Source: Pseudoalteromonas piscicida (lineage in GTDB: Bacteria > Pseudomonadota > Gammaproteobacteria > Enterobacterales > Alteromonadaceae). From it: a DNA stretch of 64,000 bases. The notes beneath the pieces were generated by a model. The model saw only the letters and a program-made list of their open reading frames with translations. It was not told the DNA's origin and searched no databases. Shown one piece after another: positions 44,659 through 53,804 of the stretch (the first letter of the stretch is position 1; each line of letters opens with the position of its first letter). Location: assembly GCF_002208135.1 (NCBI RefSeq), contig NZ_CP021647.1, positions 1,119,501 through 1,183,500 on the forward strand. The letters are read 5' to 3'. The position numbers and the translations under genes were made by a program.

Positions 44659-45809
44659 AGCTTCACCTCCGCGCCTTGACTAATCCCAGAAGAAAGCACG
44701 GCAAGCGTCGGAGTCGTATACGAGACGGTTACTTCTTTTTCTCCGCTATTTGTGTCTAGGAGCACTTTACCAGCACTTTGTTTTAAGGCGCTCAATGGCA
44801 CGGTCAAGGCGTTATCGAGTTGTGCTGTCACTATCTCTACGCGAGCGCTCAAGCCTGGTCTCAGCTTTTCAGTATCAACCTTGTCCAACTCAATGATAGC
44901 ATCGACAATGCGGCTTTTATCTTGATGCGACTTTTCTCTAAAGGCCTTTCCAATTTCAACGAGTGTTCCGCCGATAACATAACCGTCGGCACTGTCTATG
45001 GTAACTTTGACCTTGTGCCCCAATTTAATCCGTCCAAAGTCGGCTTCTTTAATTTGTGCTTTTACTTGCATTTGTTCAATAACTGATAGCTCAACAACAG
45101 GTTGACCAAATTGCATGGATTCACCAACACTAGGCTTTTCACCTTCCCAGTTTGCTCGGTATGCGATTAACCCATCCATTGGCGCTTTTACTTGTAAACG
45201 CTCTATGTCACGTTTTAGTTCTTTTACTTCAGCATCCATTCGTGCAACCTTGCTTCTTGCCATTTGGATACTCAGCTCTTTGTTGTCTAGATGAAAAGCG
45301 AGTTTACTGCGGGCAAGCTCTAAATCATTGGTTGCAATGGTGAAGTCGATTTGCGCCTTTTTACGATCGTTGTCTGAGCGTGAGTTATCTATGATCTCTG
45401 CGCGACGTTTTGCCTTATCAAAGTTCATTTGCGCTTCAGCGAGTGCGAGTTTGTATTCTTCTTCTTGCTTCTCGACTTGAGCTTGTTTATTTTCTAGCTC
45501 TTTTTGCGCTTGGCTTAGCTTAGAATTGTATTCCATCAAGCGATCTCTAACGGTTTGATCGTCAAATGAAACAACAATTTGACCTTTCTGAACCGAGGTA
45601 TTTTCTGGCATTAGCTGTTTTATCTTGTATTGCCACATACGCTTGATTGAAGGTGGTGCTATCAAAGCGCGGCTTTTTGATTCCAATTCACCATTCGCTT
45701 CCACTGTGATAGTGATTGGCTGTGCCTTAACGATATGTATATCGCTGGGGGCCTGACTGCAGCCTAGTAAATAGAGTGGAATGATGACTGCCAGTAACTT
45801 AACTTTCAT
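44655..45809 (-). CDS. HlyD/MFP-type periplasmic adaptor 2, lipoprotein
   Basis: A 384-residue adaptor with a lipoprotein signal (YLLGCSQAPS) and a long heptad-rich coiled coil (about 85-195, KAQVEKQEEEYKLALAEA). The second lipoyl half reads VKAPMDGLIAYRANWEGEKP, and a beta-barrel has IKEADFGRIKLGHKVKVTID. The start overlaps the stop of adaptor 1 by 11 bases. It is clearly related to adaptor 3 but not near-identical, so the duplication is old. Confidence 0.87.
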   Translation of the reverse strand: MKVKLLAVIIPLYLLGCSQAPSDIHIVKAQPITITVEANGELESKSRALIAPPSIKRMWQYKIKQLMPENTSVQKGQIVVSFDDQTVRDRLMEYNSKLSQAQKELENKQAQVEKQEEEYKLALAEAQMNFDKAKRRAEIIDNSRSDNDRKKAQIDFTIATNDLELARSKLAFHLDNKELSIQMARSKVARMDAEVKELKRDIERLQVKAPMDGLIAYRANWEGEKPSVGESMQFGQPVVELSVIEQMQVKAQIKEADFGRIKLGHKVKVTIDSADGYVIGGTLVEIGKAFREKSHQDKSRIVDAIIELDKVDTEKLRPGLSARVEIVTAQLDNALTVPLSALKQSAGKVLLDTNSGEKEVTVSYTTPTLAVLSSGISQGAEVKL

Positions 45810-46749
45810 TTTTCTCTCCTGGCAAAGTTATGCTTCCGCTCATGCCCGGTAGTAGTGGCAAATCGGTGTTGAATGTGAACTTAGCTCGGTAATACATGCC
45901 TTGGCCCCAGTCTTGGCGCTTTTCAGGTTGTGTTGATAGCTCAGTGAGCGTACTAGGCGTTGATGAGGAGCGAAAGGCGTCAAACTTTAAATCGGCAGTT
46001 TGACCCTCCTTAATACCAATAGCATCTACTTCATGGATCCATGCTTCTAGATACAGACCTGCTGTAGAAGGGATTTCTGCTACTTTCCAACCCGGTTGTA
46101 CTGTTGCACCAGCAAACAACTTGTTGCCATTCCAAGGGTGATCCGCATACAGAATTGGGCCGCTGTTACTGGCCTTTAAACTCATTTTTTCCAGCTGCTC
46201 TTGATTGTGTGTCAGGCTTGCTTCTAACCGTCTTATCTCCAGTTGTTGTTTCTGAGTATTTGCTTTTGCTTCAGTTTTGGCCTTGCGCAGACTTATTTCG
46301 GCTTTATGGTTTTCGATAATTGCTTTTTCTAACGTCAGCTGATGTTGTTCGTAGTCGTAGGTGCTGATGTTGGCTTTTGGCACGTTAGCATCTATTTTGG
46401 CTTTTTCTACGAGCAAAATGGTTTTTTTCAACTGAAACTGAGCTTCGAGTATTTTTTGGGCGCCGTCTTGCTCAATTCGTTTGTATTCGTCTTTTGCAGC
46501 ATCGAGCGCAACTTTATCTTGGTCGATTGAGGTCGCGATAGAGCCGGAATCATAGACGACGACAATATCCCCCTCATTGGCAACTTCCCCTTCGGGCAGC
46601 ATCCATTGAATTTGAATCTTCCAAGAGTCACTCATCGGTGCGTGAAATACTTGGGTTTCACCTGCTTTAACGAGACCCGAGACGATAATTGGTTTGGCAA
46701 AAGCCTGCAAAGAGGTGAGTAGGGCGATGCTTATGATATAGCTGCGCAT
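45799..46749 (-). CDS. HlyD/MFP-type periplasmic adaptor 1
   Basis: A 316-residue adaptor with a cleavable signal peptide (ending QAFA) rather than a lipobox. The short N-terminal lipoyl half starts at IIVSGLVKAGETQVFHAP, followed by a coiled coil (about 80-180, KAKTEAKANTQKQQLEIRRL) and a barrel with IHEVDAIGIKEGQ. It shares the NG-type H(P)WNGNKLFAG block with the equivalent region of the other two. It overlaps the ATPase gene by 19 bases. It may pair with the two lipoprotein adaptors to form a mixed ring. Confidence 0.85.
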   Translation of the reverse strand: MRSYIISIALLTSLQAFAKPIIVSGLVKAGETQVFHAPMSDSWKIQIQWMLPEGEVANEGDIVVVYDSGSIATSIDQDKVALDAAKDEYKRIEQDGAQKILEAQFQLKKTILLVEKAKIDANVPKANISTYDYEQHQLTLEKAIIENHKAEISLRKAKTEAKANTQKQQLEIRRLEASLTHNQEQLEKMSLKASNSGPILYADHPWNGNKLFAGATVQPGWKVAEIPSTAGLYLEAWIHEVDAIGIKEGQTADLKFDAFRSSSTPSTLTELSTQPEKRQDWGQGMYYRAKFTFNTDLPLLPGMSGSITLPGEKNES

Positions 46750-47417
46750 TGGCTATCCTCCACTTTCTCGCCATCTTTCATTCTGATGATACGCTCGGCA
46801 TATGCTGCAATATCGTCTTCATGCGTTACCATTACAATAGTGTGACCTTGCTGGTGTAGCTGACATAGTAATTCCATGATCTCATGCGAGGTTTTACTAT
46901 CTAAGTTACCAGTTGGTTCATCGGCAAAAATGACTTTTGGCTCATTGATAAGCGCCCGCGCAATAGCAACACGTTGGCGTTGTCCTCCAGACATTTCGAA
47001 GGGTTTGTGATGTGCTCTGCTATCAAGACCTACTTTTTTTAGCATGGCAAGTCCGCGACTTTTTGCCTCTGATGGAGAAGTCTCGGTGTACCTTAGCGGT
47101 AAGATGACATTTTCCAGTGCGGTTAGGCGAGTAAGGAGGTGGAATGTTTGAAAGATAAAGCCAATTTTTTGATTTCTAATTTGTGATAAGGCCTCATCTT
47201 CAACGGCCTGAATTTCTTGATTAGCAAGATAGTAAGAGCCGGAGGTTGGAGAGTCTAAGCAGCCAAGTATATTCATTAATGTAGACTTTCCAGAGCCAGA
47301 AGACCCCATTACTGCGACAAATTCACCTTCCATTACTTCTAGAGAAACTGATTTTAGTGCATGCACTTGTGTCTCTCCACTTCCGTATACTCGGCTTAAG
47401 TTTTCGACCCGAATCAT
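46731..47417 (-). CDS. MacB/LolD-type ABC transporter ATPase
   Basis: A 228-residue ATPase with Walker [10 protein letters not shown], the Q-loop at FIFQTFHLL, signature [15 protein letters not shown], Walker [14 protein letters not shown] and the H-loop VTHE. The subfamily is that of MacB, LolD and FtsE. It is the first gene of the operon ATPase, adaptor 1, adaptor 2, adaptor 3, permease, in which all neighbours overlap. Confidence 0.95.
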   Translation of the reverse strand: MIRVENLSRVYGSGETQVHALKSVSLEVMEGEFVAVMGSSGSGKSTLMNILGCLDSPTSGSYYLANQEIQAVEDEALSQIRNQKIGFIFQTFHLLTRLTALENVILPLRYTETSPSEAKSRGLAMLKKVGLDSRAHHKPFEMSGGQRQRVAIARALINEPKVIFADEPTGNLDSKTSHEIMELLCQLHQQGHTIVMVTHEDDIAAYAERIIRMKDGEKVEDSQCAAIS

Positions 47418-47586
47418 TGTAGATTATAATCCCTTGTTTTTTATTGTATTTTATTTATGGTTTAGAGGTGTTTAACCTTGTACCTAAATTTGAGTGTAAC
47501 TGTTGTGCAGGATAGAGTAAACCGAGAAGGTATTAGACGAAAAGCGAATAAGGTAAAAAGTTGTTTCTGAATACTGCGGATTACTG

Positions 47587-47620
47587 AAAGTGCCTAACAA
47601 AATTGGCTGCTAGGCACTTT
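47587..47620 (-). terminator. Inverted repeat after the NfeD gene
   Basis: AAAGTGCCTA (47587-47596) and TAGGCACTTT (47611-47620) pair perfectly around a 14-base loop. It lies 25 bases past the stop of the NfeD-like gene on the - strand. Confidence 0.6.
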
Positions 47621-47644
47621 GTTCGCAAGGTTATACCAATTTGC

Positions 47645-48097
47645 TTAATTAGGCTCTACCCAAAACGCGCCAACCTCTTTTTTAACCACTTTGACTTCCG
47701 TTCCTGCAGTAATAGGTTGTTTACTTTTTAGTTGCCACGCAATACCAGAATAGGTATGAAAAATACGACTATCTGCATTCAAGTCCTTTTCTAGCGTAAA
47801 GGTAAGCTCAGCAAAATCACTGGTTACTTCTTTATTGTCGGTGACGTCTTGCATACGTCTTAGTGGCTTCCATAAAAACACAGCCAGTGATGTCGTGACT
47901 AACGCATTAAACCAAAGTGCGGTCAGCCAAGTTTGATCGAGCATACCTGCGTACATTAGGCCGCCGCTGATCACCAGCGACAGACCTAAAAAGAACAGTA
48001 CAAAGGTCGCAAAACCAAGCACCGCAACCTCAACAATTAGGCAAGCAATTCCTAGTACTACTAAGGTTTGTGCTAAATGCTCAAGTAAAAAGGCCAT
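47645..48097 (-). CDS. ybbJ: NfeD-like membrane protein (YbbJ)
   Basis: A 150-residue protein with three or four TM helices in the first 75 residues (LVVLGIACLIVEVAVLGFATF) and a C-terminal OB-fold domain (FAELTFTLEKDLNADSRIF). This is the short NfeD type that pairs with stomatin-like proteins. The gene begins five bases after the QmcA-like gene ends, the usual arrangement, and the pair acts in membrane-domain organisation. Confidence 0.85.
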   Translation of the reverse strand: MAFLLEHLAQTLVVLGIACLIVEVAVLGFATFVLFFLGLSLVISGGLMYAGMLDQTWLTALWFNALVTTSLAVFLWKPLRRMQDVTDNKEVTSDFAELTFTLEKDLNADSRIFHTYSGIAWQLKSKQPITAGTEVKVVKKEVGAFWVEPN

Positions 48098-48102
48098 AGG
48101 CG

Positions 48103-49053
48103 TTACCCTTGCTTTTTATTTAATGTATTAATAATAGACATGCCTTGTGCCACAAGCGAACTTGCATCTGTGCCATTGTCTGGTAGCAATACCACAGAAG
48201 ATTCTTTAGCTATCGCTTCTTTTGCTGCAATGGCTTTTGTTGCTAAGTCAAGCTGGATGGCTTTTTGACCTTCTTCGGTATTTGCAGCTTCACCGACTTT
48301 ACGCAGAGCTTCGGCTTGTGCGTCTGCAACGGCAATAATCGCTTTTGCTTCACCTTCAGCGCTTAGGATCTGTTCTGCCTTTTCGGCTTCAGCTGCAAGC
48401 ACTTGTGCTTGCTTCTTACCTTCCGCGACATTGATTGCGGCTTGACGGTCACCCTCTGACTCTAATATTTGAGCTCGTTTCACACGCTCAGCCTTCATTT
48501 GTGCTTCCATTGCTTCCATTACAGAATTTGGTGGCACAATATCTTTAATCTCGTAGCGCAGTACTTGAATGCCCCAAGGATCAGAAGCTGAGTTGATGGC
48601 GGCGACGATGTTGGTATTAAGTAAATCTCGCTCTTCAAAGGTTTTATCCAACTCCATTTTACCCAGTTCGCTACGCATGGTGGTTTGCGCAAGCTGAGTT
48701 ACCGCGAAGATATAATCGTCAACACCGTAAGTCGCTTTATACGGATCTAAAACCCTAAAATAGAGTACACCATCAACAATCAATGAAATATTGTCTTTGG
48801 TTATCGCTGATTGAGATGGCACATCAACGGCTTGCTCCTTTAAGCTCCTATCGGAGGCTACGCGGTCGATAAATGGCAGAATAAAGTTAAGCCCGGCTTC
48901 TTTAGTGGATTGATACTTACCGAAACGTTCAATAATCCACGCACGGTTCTGCGGGACAAATTTGATACTCCCTTTTAGTACCACAATAACGAAAATCAAT
49001 AAAAACGCTTGAATGGTAAAAAGGTAATCAAAAATAAGTGTGACTGGATCCAT
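48103..49053 (-). CDS. qmcA: SPFH/band-7 protein, QmcA-like
   Basis: A 316-residue protein with one N-terminal TM helix (about 13-30), an SPFH domain (KFVPQNRAWIIERFGKYQST to about 180) and a long alanine- and glutamate-rich coiled coil (GDRQAAINVAEGKKQAQVLA). It is a paraslipin / QmcA-type stomatin homologue. It forms large membrane-bound oligomers and is often implicated with FtsH quality control. Paired with the NfeD-like gene. Confidence 0.9.
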   Translation of the reverse strand: MDPVTLIFDYLFTIQAFLLIFVIVVLKGSIKFVPQNRAWIIERFGKYQSTKEAGLNFILPFIDRVASDRSLKEQAVDVPSQSAITKDNISLIVDGVLYFRVLDPYKATYGVDDYIFAVTQLAQTTMRSELGKMELDKTFEERDLLNTNIVAAINSASDPWGIQVLRYEIKDIVPPNSVMEAMEAQMKAERVKRAQILESEGDRQAAINVAEGKKQAQVLAAEAEKAEQILSAEGEAKAIIAVADAQAEALRKVGEAANTEEGQKAIQLDLATKAIAAKEAIAKESSVVLLPDNGTDASSLVAQGMSIINTLNKKQG

Positions 49054-49362
49054 GTTAGCTCTCCTACTACATAAGAATTGTTCGCATCAAATGCATGTTC
49101 CCAATATAGATGAATAACGTAAGAATAGCTATTGGTTTGTTTTCCCCTCAGTGTAACTATGATGACTGGACTTTTTGGGCAGTTTTGCATGTGGTTTGTA
49201 ACGAAGTGTATAAATCATATTTATATTTAGATGTGACTAAAAAATATCGATTATTCTTCTATTTTATAATGACATCGCTGTCATTTTTTTTGTTCTGAGA
49301 TGTAATTACCCCTTTCTTTGTAATTAAAGACCTTAATTTATAATTTAGTTGATAACATTGCG

Positions 49363-49390
49363 TTGACAAATTTAATTTGTTGTATATTAT
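49363..49390 (+). promoter_or_regulatory. Sigma-70-type promoter
   Basis: TTGACA at 49363-49368 and TATTAT at 49385-49390 are separated by 16 bases and lie about 37 bases before a GTG start at 49427 that has AAAGGA upstream. The -35 is a perfect consensus match. It drives the disrupted helical-repeat gene and perhaps the lipoproteins after it. Confidence 0.7.
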
Positions 49391-49426
49391 GCCGTACCCT
49401 ATATGGGTTTAAAGGATTTTACTACA

Positions 49427-50463
49427 GTGTTTGATAGAATTATAAAGACAGTGTCTTTTTGTTTGCCTTGTTTAGCTTTTCTGTTAATGCACTTAGCTTG
49501 ATTGAAATTAAAACGGTAGAAGATGAAATTCGAGAGTTGCCACATCTTTCAGATCTTGGCTTGAATAAAGTACCTGGAATTGTTGTTAAATTAAATAAAT
49601 TTGAGGTTGATTTTAACTCCCTTAACCCACTGCCAAATGACGCTGAGCTGCTTAAAGAGGCAATATTTAGCTGTAAAAATACTCTAGCAAGTCATGTTAA
49701 TCAAGCAAAATTGTACTCGGCACTTCAGCAAGAAATGATTGATTTATCTGAAGGTACGAGTAGTTTATCATTAGTACAAAAAAGTATCATGATAAATATT
49801 CTCCTTGCAGGGCCTACAGCAATATCCTCTCAATTTTACTCTGACTATATTAACAGTGACGAAGCTGGTGGTATACGGCTTCGAGAAACACTCATGTATT
49901 TTACGCTTCATCCTAAAGCTAGTGTTAAATCAAGAATTAGTTTAATGGCAGATGAAAGCGTGCATCCTATTTTTAGAGGTCCCGCGAGCTGGGCATTTGG
50001 TAAACTATCCGCTCAAAATGATCCTGATGCAATTGCTCAACTATCAAAAGCGCTAAATCAGTCTATTGGAGACGACTTTGGCTTCGATAGTAAGTTATTA
50101 ACGTTATTAGGGCTAGCTGAAATAGCTGACTTTGATTACATCAAATCAAATTATTCAAATGTTGGATTAGGGGATGAGTATCTCGCTATTGCCGAACGTT
50201 ATATAAAATTAAAACGCGCCTTATCATCAGATAAAGATAAACTAATTGAATTAAACTTTAATGTTAAAATGGGGTAGTATGAAAGAGATGAAGCCATAAA
50301 GTATATATTGGAGAATAACAAAACGAACCTGCTTTCAAAATTAGGTGTTTTGTCTGATTTGGAAAATGGAATCTTTGTGATTGAAGAAGTCTCTCAACTG
50401 GCTAGTATTCTTGGTTATCGAATTTCTGGTAGTTCAGATAATCCAGTGATTACGGCTATCTAG
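49427..50463 (+). pseudogene. Disrupted helical-repeat (HEAT-like) exported protein
   Basis: From GTG at 49427 (AAAGGA upstream) the frame gives MFDRIIKTVSF and then loses phase at a T5 run (49456-49460). With one extra T it continues LFALFSFSVNALSLIEIK, which makes a normal signal peptide. The main frame encodes an all-helical protein (KEAIFSCKNTLASHVNQ, ISLMADESVHPIFRGPASWA), similar in style to HEAT-repeat proteins. A TAG at 50275-50277 interrupts it, after which the same frame stays open (YERDEAIKYILENN to NPVITAI) to 50463. The last 30 codons recur at 51284-51375 as part of a tandem duplication. Function unknown. Confidence 0.6.
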
Positions 50464-50486
50464 TATATTATTTTATGGTTTACTTT

Positions 50487-51233
50487 ATGAAAAAGTATTT
50501 AACGTTTGGCCACAGTTTTCTGTGTATTTTAGTCCTAACGCTCACTGGCTGTAGTGTATTTGATAAGTCCTTTGGTTTCAGAGGCCCGATAGTTGTTACA
50601 ATAGCAACCAAAGATGGTAAACAGCCTGAAGCACCATTTTTAATTAAATCTTCGCATGTTGAGGTTGGGGGTCATGGGGGAAGTGGACTGAAAAGGGGCT
50701 ATCTTTATGAAAAAATTGGCGATGCAAACCAACCGATTTTATTTCCAAGGGAGCACTTAGATCTCAAATATCCTAATGCTTATGCGTTAATACACTTCAA
50801 AGTGCGCCATCCTATGTACAATACTGAATATTCAAGTGCATATTTTGCCCCAAGCAAAGCTGATGATCCAATTCCCTTTACAATTGAAGTGCTTCCGCTG
50901 GAGGCGGTTTTGGCTCGAATAGAAAAAGAGGCTGAGCGCGCGAGCTTGGCGATGGAGCAGCTCGCACCGGATAGCTCAGAATATTACCGCCAGAGTTCGT
51001 TATTTGAAAAGGCTAGGCACAGTTTAGGAGCTTTGGTATCACGGCATATTGATTCCATAAAAACCGACTATTTACCAGTGCTTCCAAAAGAAATACAAAA
51101 AGCGGTGAGAGAAAAATATAACCCGATATTTAAGGAGTTATATTATCGCTATCCAGAAACCGATTGTGGGCTTTTGATGTATTGCCAAGAACAATTAAAA
51201 AAACCAAGAGAGCACGAATATAATGGACTATAA
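50487..51233 (+). CDS. Hypothetical lipoprotein, tandem copy A
   Basis: A lipoprotein of 248 residues from the ATG at 50487 (MKKYLTFGHSFL, lipobox LTGC); an ATG four codons upstream at 50475 is possible. No clear Shine-Dalgarno is seen for either. The mature part starts FDKSFGFRGPIVVTIATKDG. It then has a Gly-rich GGHGGSG loop, a central beta region, a charged coiled-coil-like helix (RIEKEAERASLAMEQLAPD), and a C-terminus with two cysteines. I do not recognise the family. Its neighbour copy B is about 90% identical. Confidence 0.65.
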   Translation: MKKYLTFGHSFLCILVLTLTGCSVFDKSFGFRGPIVVTIATKDGKQPEAPFLIKSSHVEVGGHGGSGLKRGYLYEKIGDANQPILFPREHLDLKYPNAYALIHFKVRHPMYNTEYSSAYFAPSKADDPIPFTIEVLPLEAVLARIEKEAERASLAMEQLAPDSSEYYRQSSLFEKARHSLGALVSRHIDSIKTDYLPVLPKEIQKAVREKYNPIFKELYYRYPETDCGLLMYCQEQLKKPREHEYNGL

Positions 51234-51398
51234 AAAGGTGAGTTTTGTTGTTTTAAAAATTTACATTGATGATGGGGGATGAAATTTTGTGATCGAAGAA
51301 GTCTCTCAACTGGCTAGTATTCTTGGTTATAGAATTTCTGGTAGTTCAGATAATCCTGTAATTACGGCTATCTAGTATATTATTTTATGGTTTACTTT

Positions 51399-52145
51399 AT
51401 GAAAAAGTATTTAACGTTTGGTCACGGTTTTCTGTGTATTTTAGTCCTAACGCTCACTGGCTGTAGTGCATTTGATAAGTCCTTTGGTTTCAGAGGCCCG
51501 ATAGTTGTAACAATAGCAACCAAAGATGGTAAACAGCCTGAAGCGCCATTTTTAATTAAATCTGCGCATGTTGAGTATGGAGGTCATGGGGGAAGTGGAC
51601 ATAGAATGGGCTATCTTTATGAAAGAATTGGCGATGCAAACCAACCGATTTTATTTCCAAGGGAGCACTTAGATCTCAAATATCCTAATGCTTATGCGTT
51701 AATACACTTCGAAGTATACCATCCTATGTACCATATTAATTATTCGAGTGCAGGTTTTGCCCCAAGCAAAGCTGATGACCCAATTCCCTTTACAGTTGAA
51801 GTGGTTTCGCTGGAGGCGGTTTTGGCTCGAATAGAAAAAGAGGCTGAGCGCGCGAGCTTGGCGATGGAGCAGCTTGCACCGGATAGCTCAGAATATTACC
51901 GCCAGAGTTCGTTATTTGAAGAGGCTAGATACCGTTTAGGAACTTTGGTATCACGGCATATTGATTCCATAAAAACCAACTATTTACCAGTGCTTCCAAA
52001 AGAAATACAAAAAGCGGTCAGAGAAAAATATAACCCGATATTTAAAGAGTTATATTATCGCTATCCAGAAACCGATTGTTGGAATTCAGTAACTTGCCAA
52101 GAACAAATTAAAAAACCGAGAGTATACGAGTATAATGGATTGTAG
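51399..52145 (+). CDS. Hypothetical lipoprotein, tandem copy B
   Basis: The downstream copy of the preceding lipoprotein, with the same lipobox (LTGC) and length. Differences cluster in the Gly-rich loop (LKRG to HRMG, VEVG to VEYG), the central segment (VRHPMYNTEY to VYHPMYHINY) and near the C-terminus (DCGLLMYC to DCWNSVTC). The core helix RIEKEAERASLAMEQLAPDS is unchanged. Retained start, lipobox and full length show that it is still a coding gene. An in-frame ATG at 51387 is an alternative start. Confidence 0.65.
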   Translation: MKKYLTFGHGFLCILVLTLTGCSAFDKSFGFRGPIVVTIATKDGKQPEAPFLIKSAHVEYGGHGGSGHRMGYLYERIGDANQPILFPREHLDLKYPNAYALIHFEVYHPMYHINYSSAGFAPSKADDPIPFTVEVVSLEAVLARIEKEAERASLAMEQLAPDSSEYYRQSSLFEEARYRLGTLVSRHIDSIKTNYLPVLPKEIQKAVREKYNPIFKELYYRYPETDCWNSVTCQEQIKKPRVYEYNGL

Positions 52146-52180
52146 GCCAAAGTGTATAATATGACTTGTTTATTCTACTC

Positions 52181-53356
52181 TTATTGAGGTCTCAAGAGAG
52201 CAGTGCACCAAAAGAGCGTTGTAAGCAAGGGAGTGTCACCACCCCCAAATCTTGGCCAAAACTCGATGTCATCATGACTTAACACATGATAGCCCGAGTG
52301 CTGAGCGGCTGTTGCACATGCATGATTCGGTAAAATACGTAGTAGGTCACCATGTTTCATGTCTGGTAAGGTAAAGCCCGGTTCACATTCAATAATGCCA
52401 TGCTCTTGATTTGCTGAGGTTACTTTGAGTCCAGGCAACAAATTACCTTCTTGGTCACAAACGAGGCCATAGCCACAATCAAACGCTTGACTCGCGGTAC
52501 CTCTGTCTCTTGAAAGCGCCATCCAGCCTGCATCTATAAAGAGCTTATTTTCACTACGCTTGATACCAGTGACACGTGTTAGCACGCTAAGTGCAATATC
52601 TTCGATGTCACATATGCCGATACCAGCCATAACAAGGTCGAAGAATGTATAGACCCCAGCTCGTACTTCTGTTATCCCATCGAGGTTTTGCGTTGACAGT
52701 GCCGTTGGGGTAGAGCCAATACTCAGCACTGTTGTGGTAATTCCTGCCTCTTCCAGCATGGATGCGGCAGCCACAACAGCCGAGCGCTCTTTCTCTGCAA
52801 ACTGTATTAGTTGCTCAGTTGTGTTACACGTGTATGAACCGCCGGCGTGCGTTAGTAACCCTCGATATAAACCTCCGCTTTCCAGTATGGTTGCGATTGT
52901 CACGATTTCTTTGTTTTTAGGGCTAAGTCCTGCGCGATGTCCGTCGCAGTCTATTTCTATCAAGCAAGGAATCTTACATTCATTTTCCGAGCAAAATTGA
53001 GAGACAAACATGGCTTGTTCCATGCTGTCTAGCAATATGGTTAGATTGACACCTTGGTTGATAAGGGCTAAAACGCGCTGTAACTTATCTTCTGTGATCC
53101 CCACCGCATAGGTGATATTGGTGTAACCTTGTGCAGCAAACGTTTCTGCCTCTTTTAGAGTGGAGACCGCACATCCCGTTTGTTTGTCGGCCAAAATATA
53201 GCTTGCTGCGGCAATGGATTTTACCGTTTTCAAATGTGGGCGAAGGGCTACATTAAAAGCATCAAGATACTTTTCCATACGCGAAAGGTTATGTAAAAAA
53301 GCAATTTTATCAACAACTAAACATGGTGTTTGTAAAGATCCTAATGTCGTAAACAT
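52181..53356 (-). CDS. D-threonine aldolase / D-serine dehydratase-like PLP enzyme
   Basis: A 391-residue fold-type III PLP enzyme of the alanine-racemase-like group. The PLP-binding lysine lies in RPHLKTVKS near the N-terminus. The barrel has IEIDCDGHRAGLSP and LLTHAGGSYTC. The C-terminal metal-binding segment LPNHACATAAQHSGYHVL matches the D-threonine aldolase / D-serine dehydratase family (His and Cys ligands). It acts on a D-beta-hydroxy amino acid; the exact substrate cannot be told. The start is 7 bases after the nudB-like gene, so the two form a pair. Confidence 0.85.
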   Translation of the reverse strand: MFTTLGSLQTPCLVVDKIAFLHNLSRMEKYLDAFNVALRPHLKTVKSIAAASYILADKQTGCAVSTLKEAETFAAQGYTNITYAVGITEDKLQRVLALINQGVNLTILLDSMEQAMFVSQFCSENECKIPCLIEIDCDGHRAGLSPKNKEIVTIATILESGGLYRGLLTHAGGSYTCNTTEQLIQFAEKERSAVVAAASMLEEAGITTTVLSIGSTPTALSTQNLDGITEVRAGVYTFFDLVMAGIGICDIEDIALSVLTRVTGIKRSENKLFIDAGWMALSRDRGTASQAFDCGYGLVCDQEGNLLPGLKVTSANQEHGIIECEPGFTLPDMKHGDLLRILPNHACATAAQHSGYHVLSHDDIEFWPRFGGGDTPLLTTLFWCTALLRPQ

Positions 53357-53363
53357 AGCTCAA

Positions 53364-53804
53364 TCATACTCCTATAAGTTCTATTTCCTGTCGATTGCTT
53401 GGAGACCAGACGCGTTCACAAGCGTGTGTTTTGTCAAGCCAGATAAAGTCCGTGTGTTCATCTTCAGCAAGTACCACACTGATCCCTGACGGTACTTGGA
53501 CACTAAAAACGTGCTCAGTGTTCACGGTCACACCCAGCTCATAGCGATGGCGCCACTGTGGTCTTATCGTGTATTGATTCGTTTTATTATGCGAGTGGAT
53601 GGTGATCCCAAGCGCAGCGGCGTCGATGCCGGTCTCTTCTTTTAACTCTCTATACGCCGTGGCGATAGGAGTTTCACCGGGATCAACCCCTCCAGTTACC
53701 GATTGCCAAAAGTGCTTATCGTCTGCTCTTTGTAACAGCAAAAATTCATTATGCTCGTTATATATCACGACCAATACTGAAACGGGTTTGCGTAGTGCCG
53801 ACAT
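53364..53804 (-). CDS. nudB: Dihydroneopterin triphosphate diphosphatase (Nudix)
   Basis: A 146-residue Nudix hydrolase with the GX5EX7REUXEEXGU box starting GGVDPGE, preceded by RPVSVLVVIYN and FWQSVTGGV as in NudB. It also has the NudB-typical RPQWRHRYELGVTVNTEHVF block. NudB removes pyrophosphate from dihydroneopterin triphosphate in folate synthesis. In many related bacteria it sits near aspS; here its partner is a PLP enzyme gene. Confidence 0.85.
   Translation of the reverse strand: MSALRKPVSVLVVIYNEHNEFLLLQRADDKHFWQSVTGGVDPGETPIATAYRELKEETGIDAAALGITIHSHNKTNQYTIRPQWRHRYELGVTVNTEHVFSVQVPSGISVVLAEDEHTDFIWLDKTHACERVWSPSNRQEIELIGV

Larger units (their letters stand above)
50372..52145 (+). 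repeat. Tandem duplication of about 0.86 kb
   Basis: Segments 50372-51233 and 51284-52145 are near-identical, 912 bases apart. Each begins with the last 30 codons of the disrupted helical-repeat gene, followed by one lipoprotein gene. About 50 bases of unique sequence lie between the copies. The copies differ at tens of positions, many of them changing the protein. Confidence 0.9.

Noticed and set aside
50372..52145. Assembly artefact explaining the tandem lipoproteins
   Set aside because: The copies differ at many positions and have unique sequence between them, so this is a real, older duplication.
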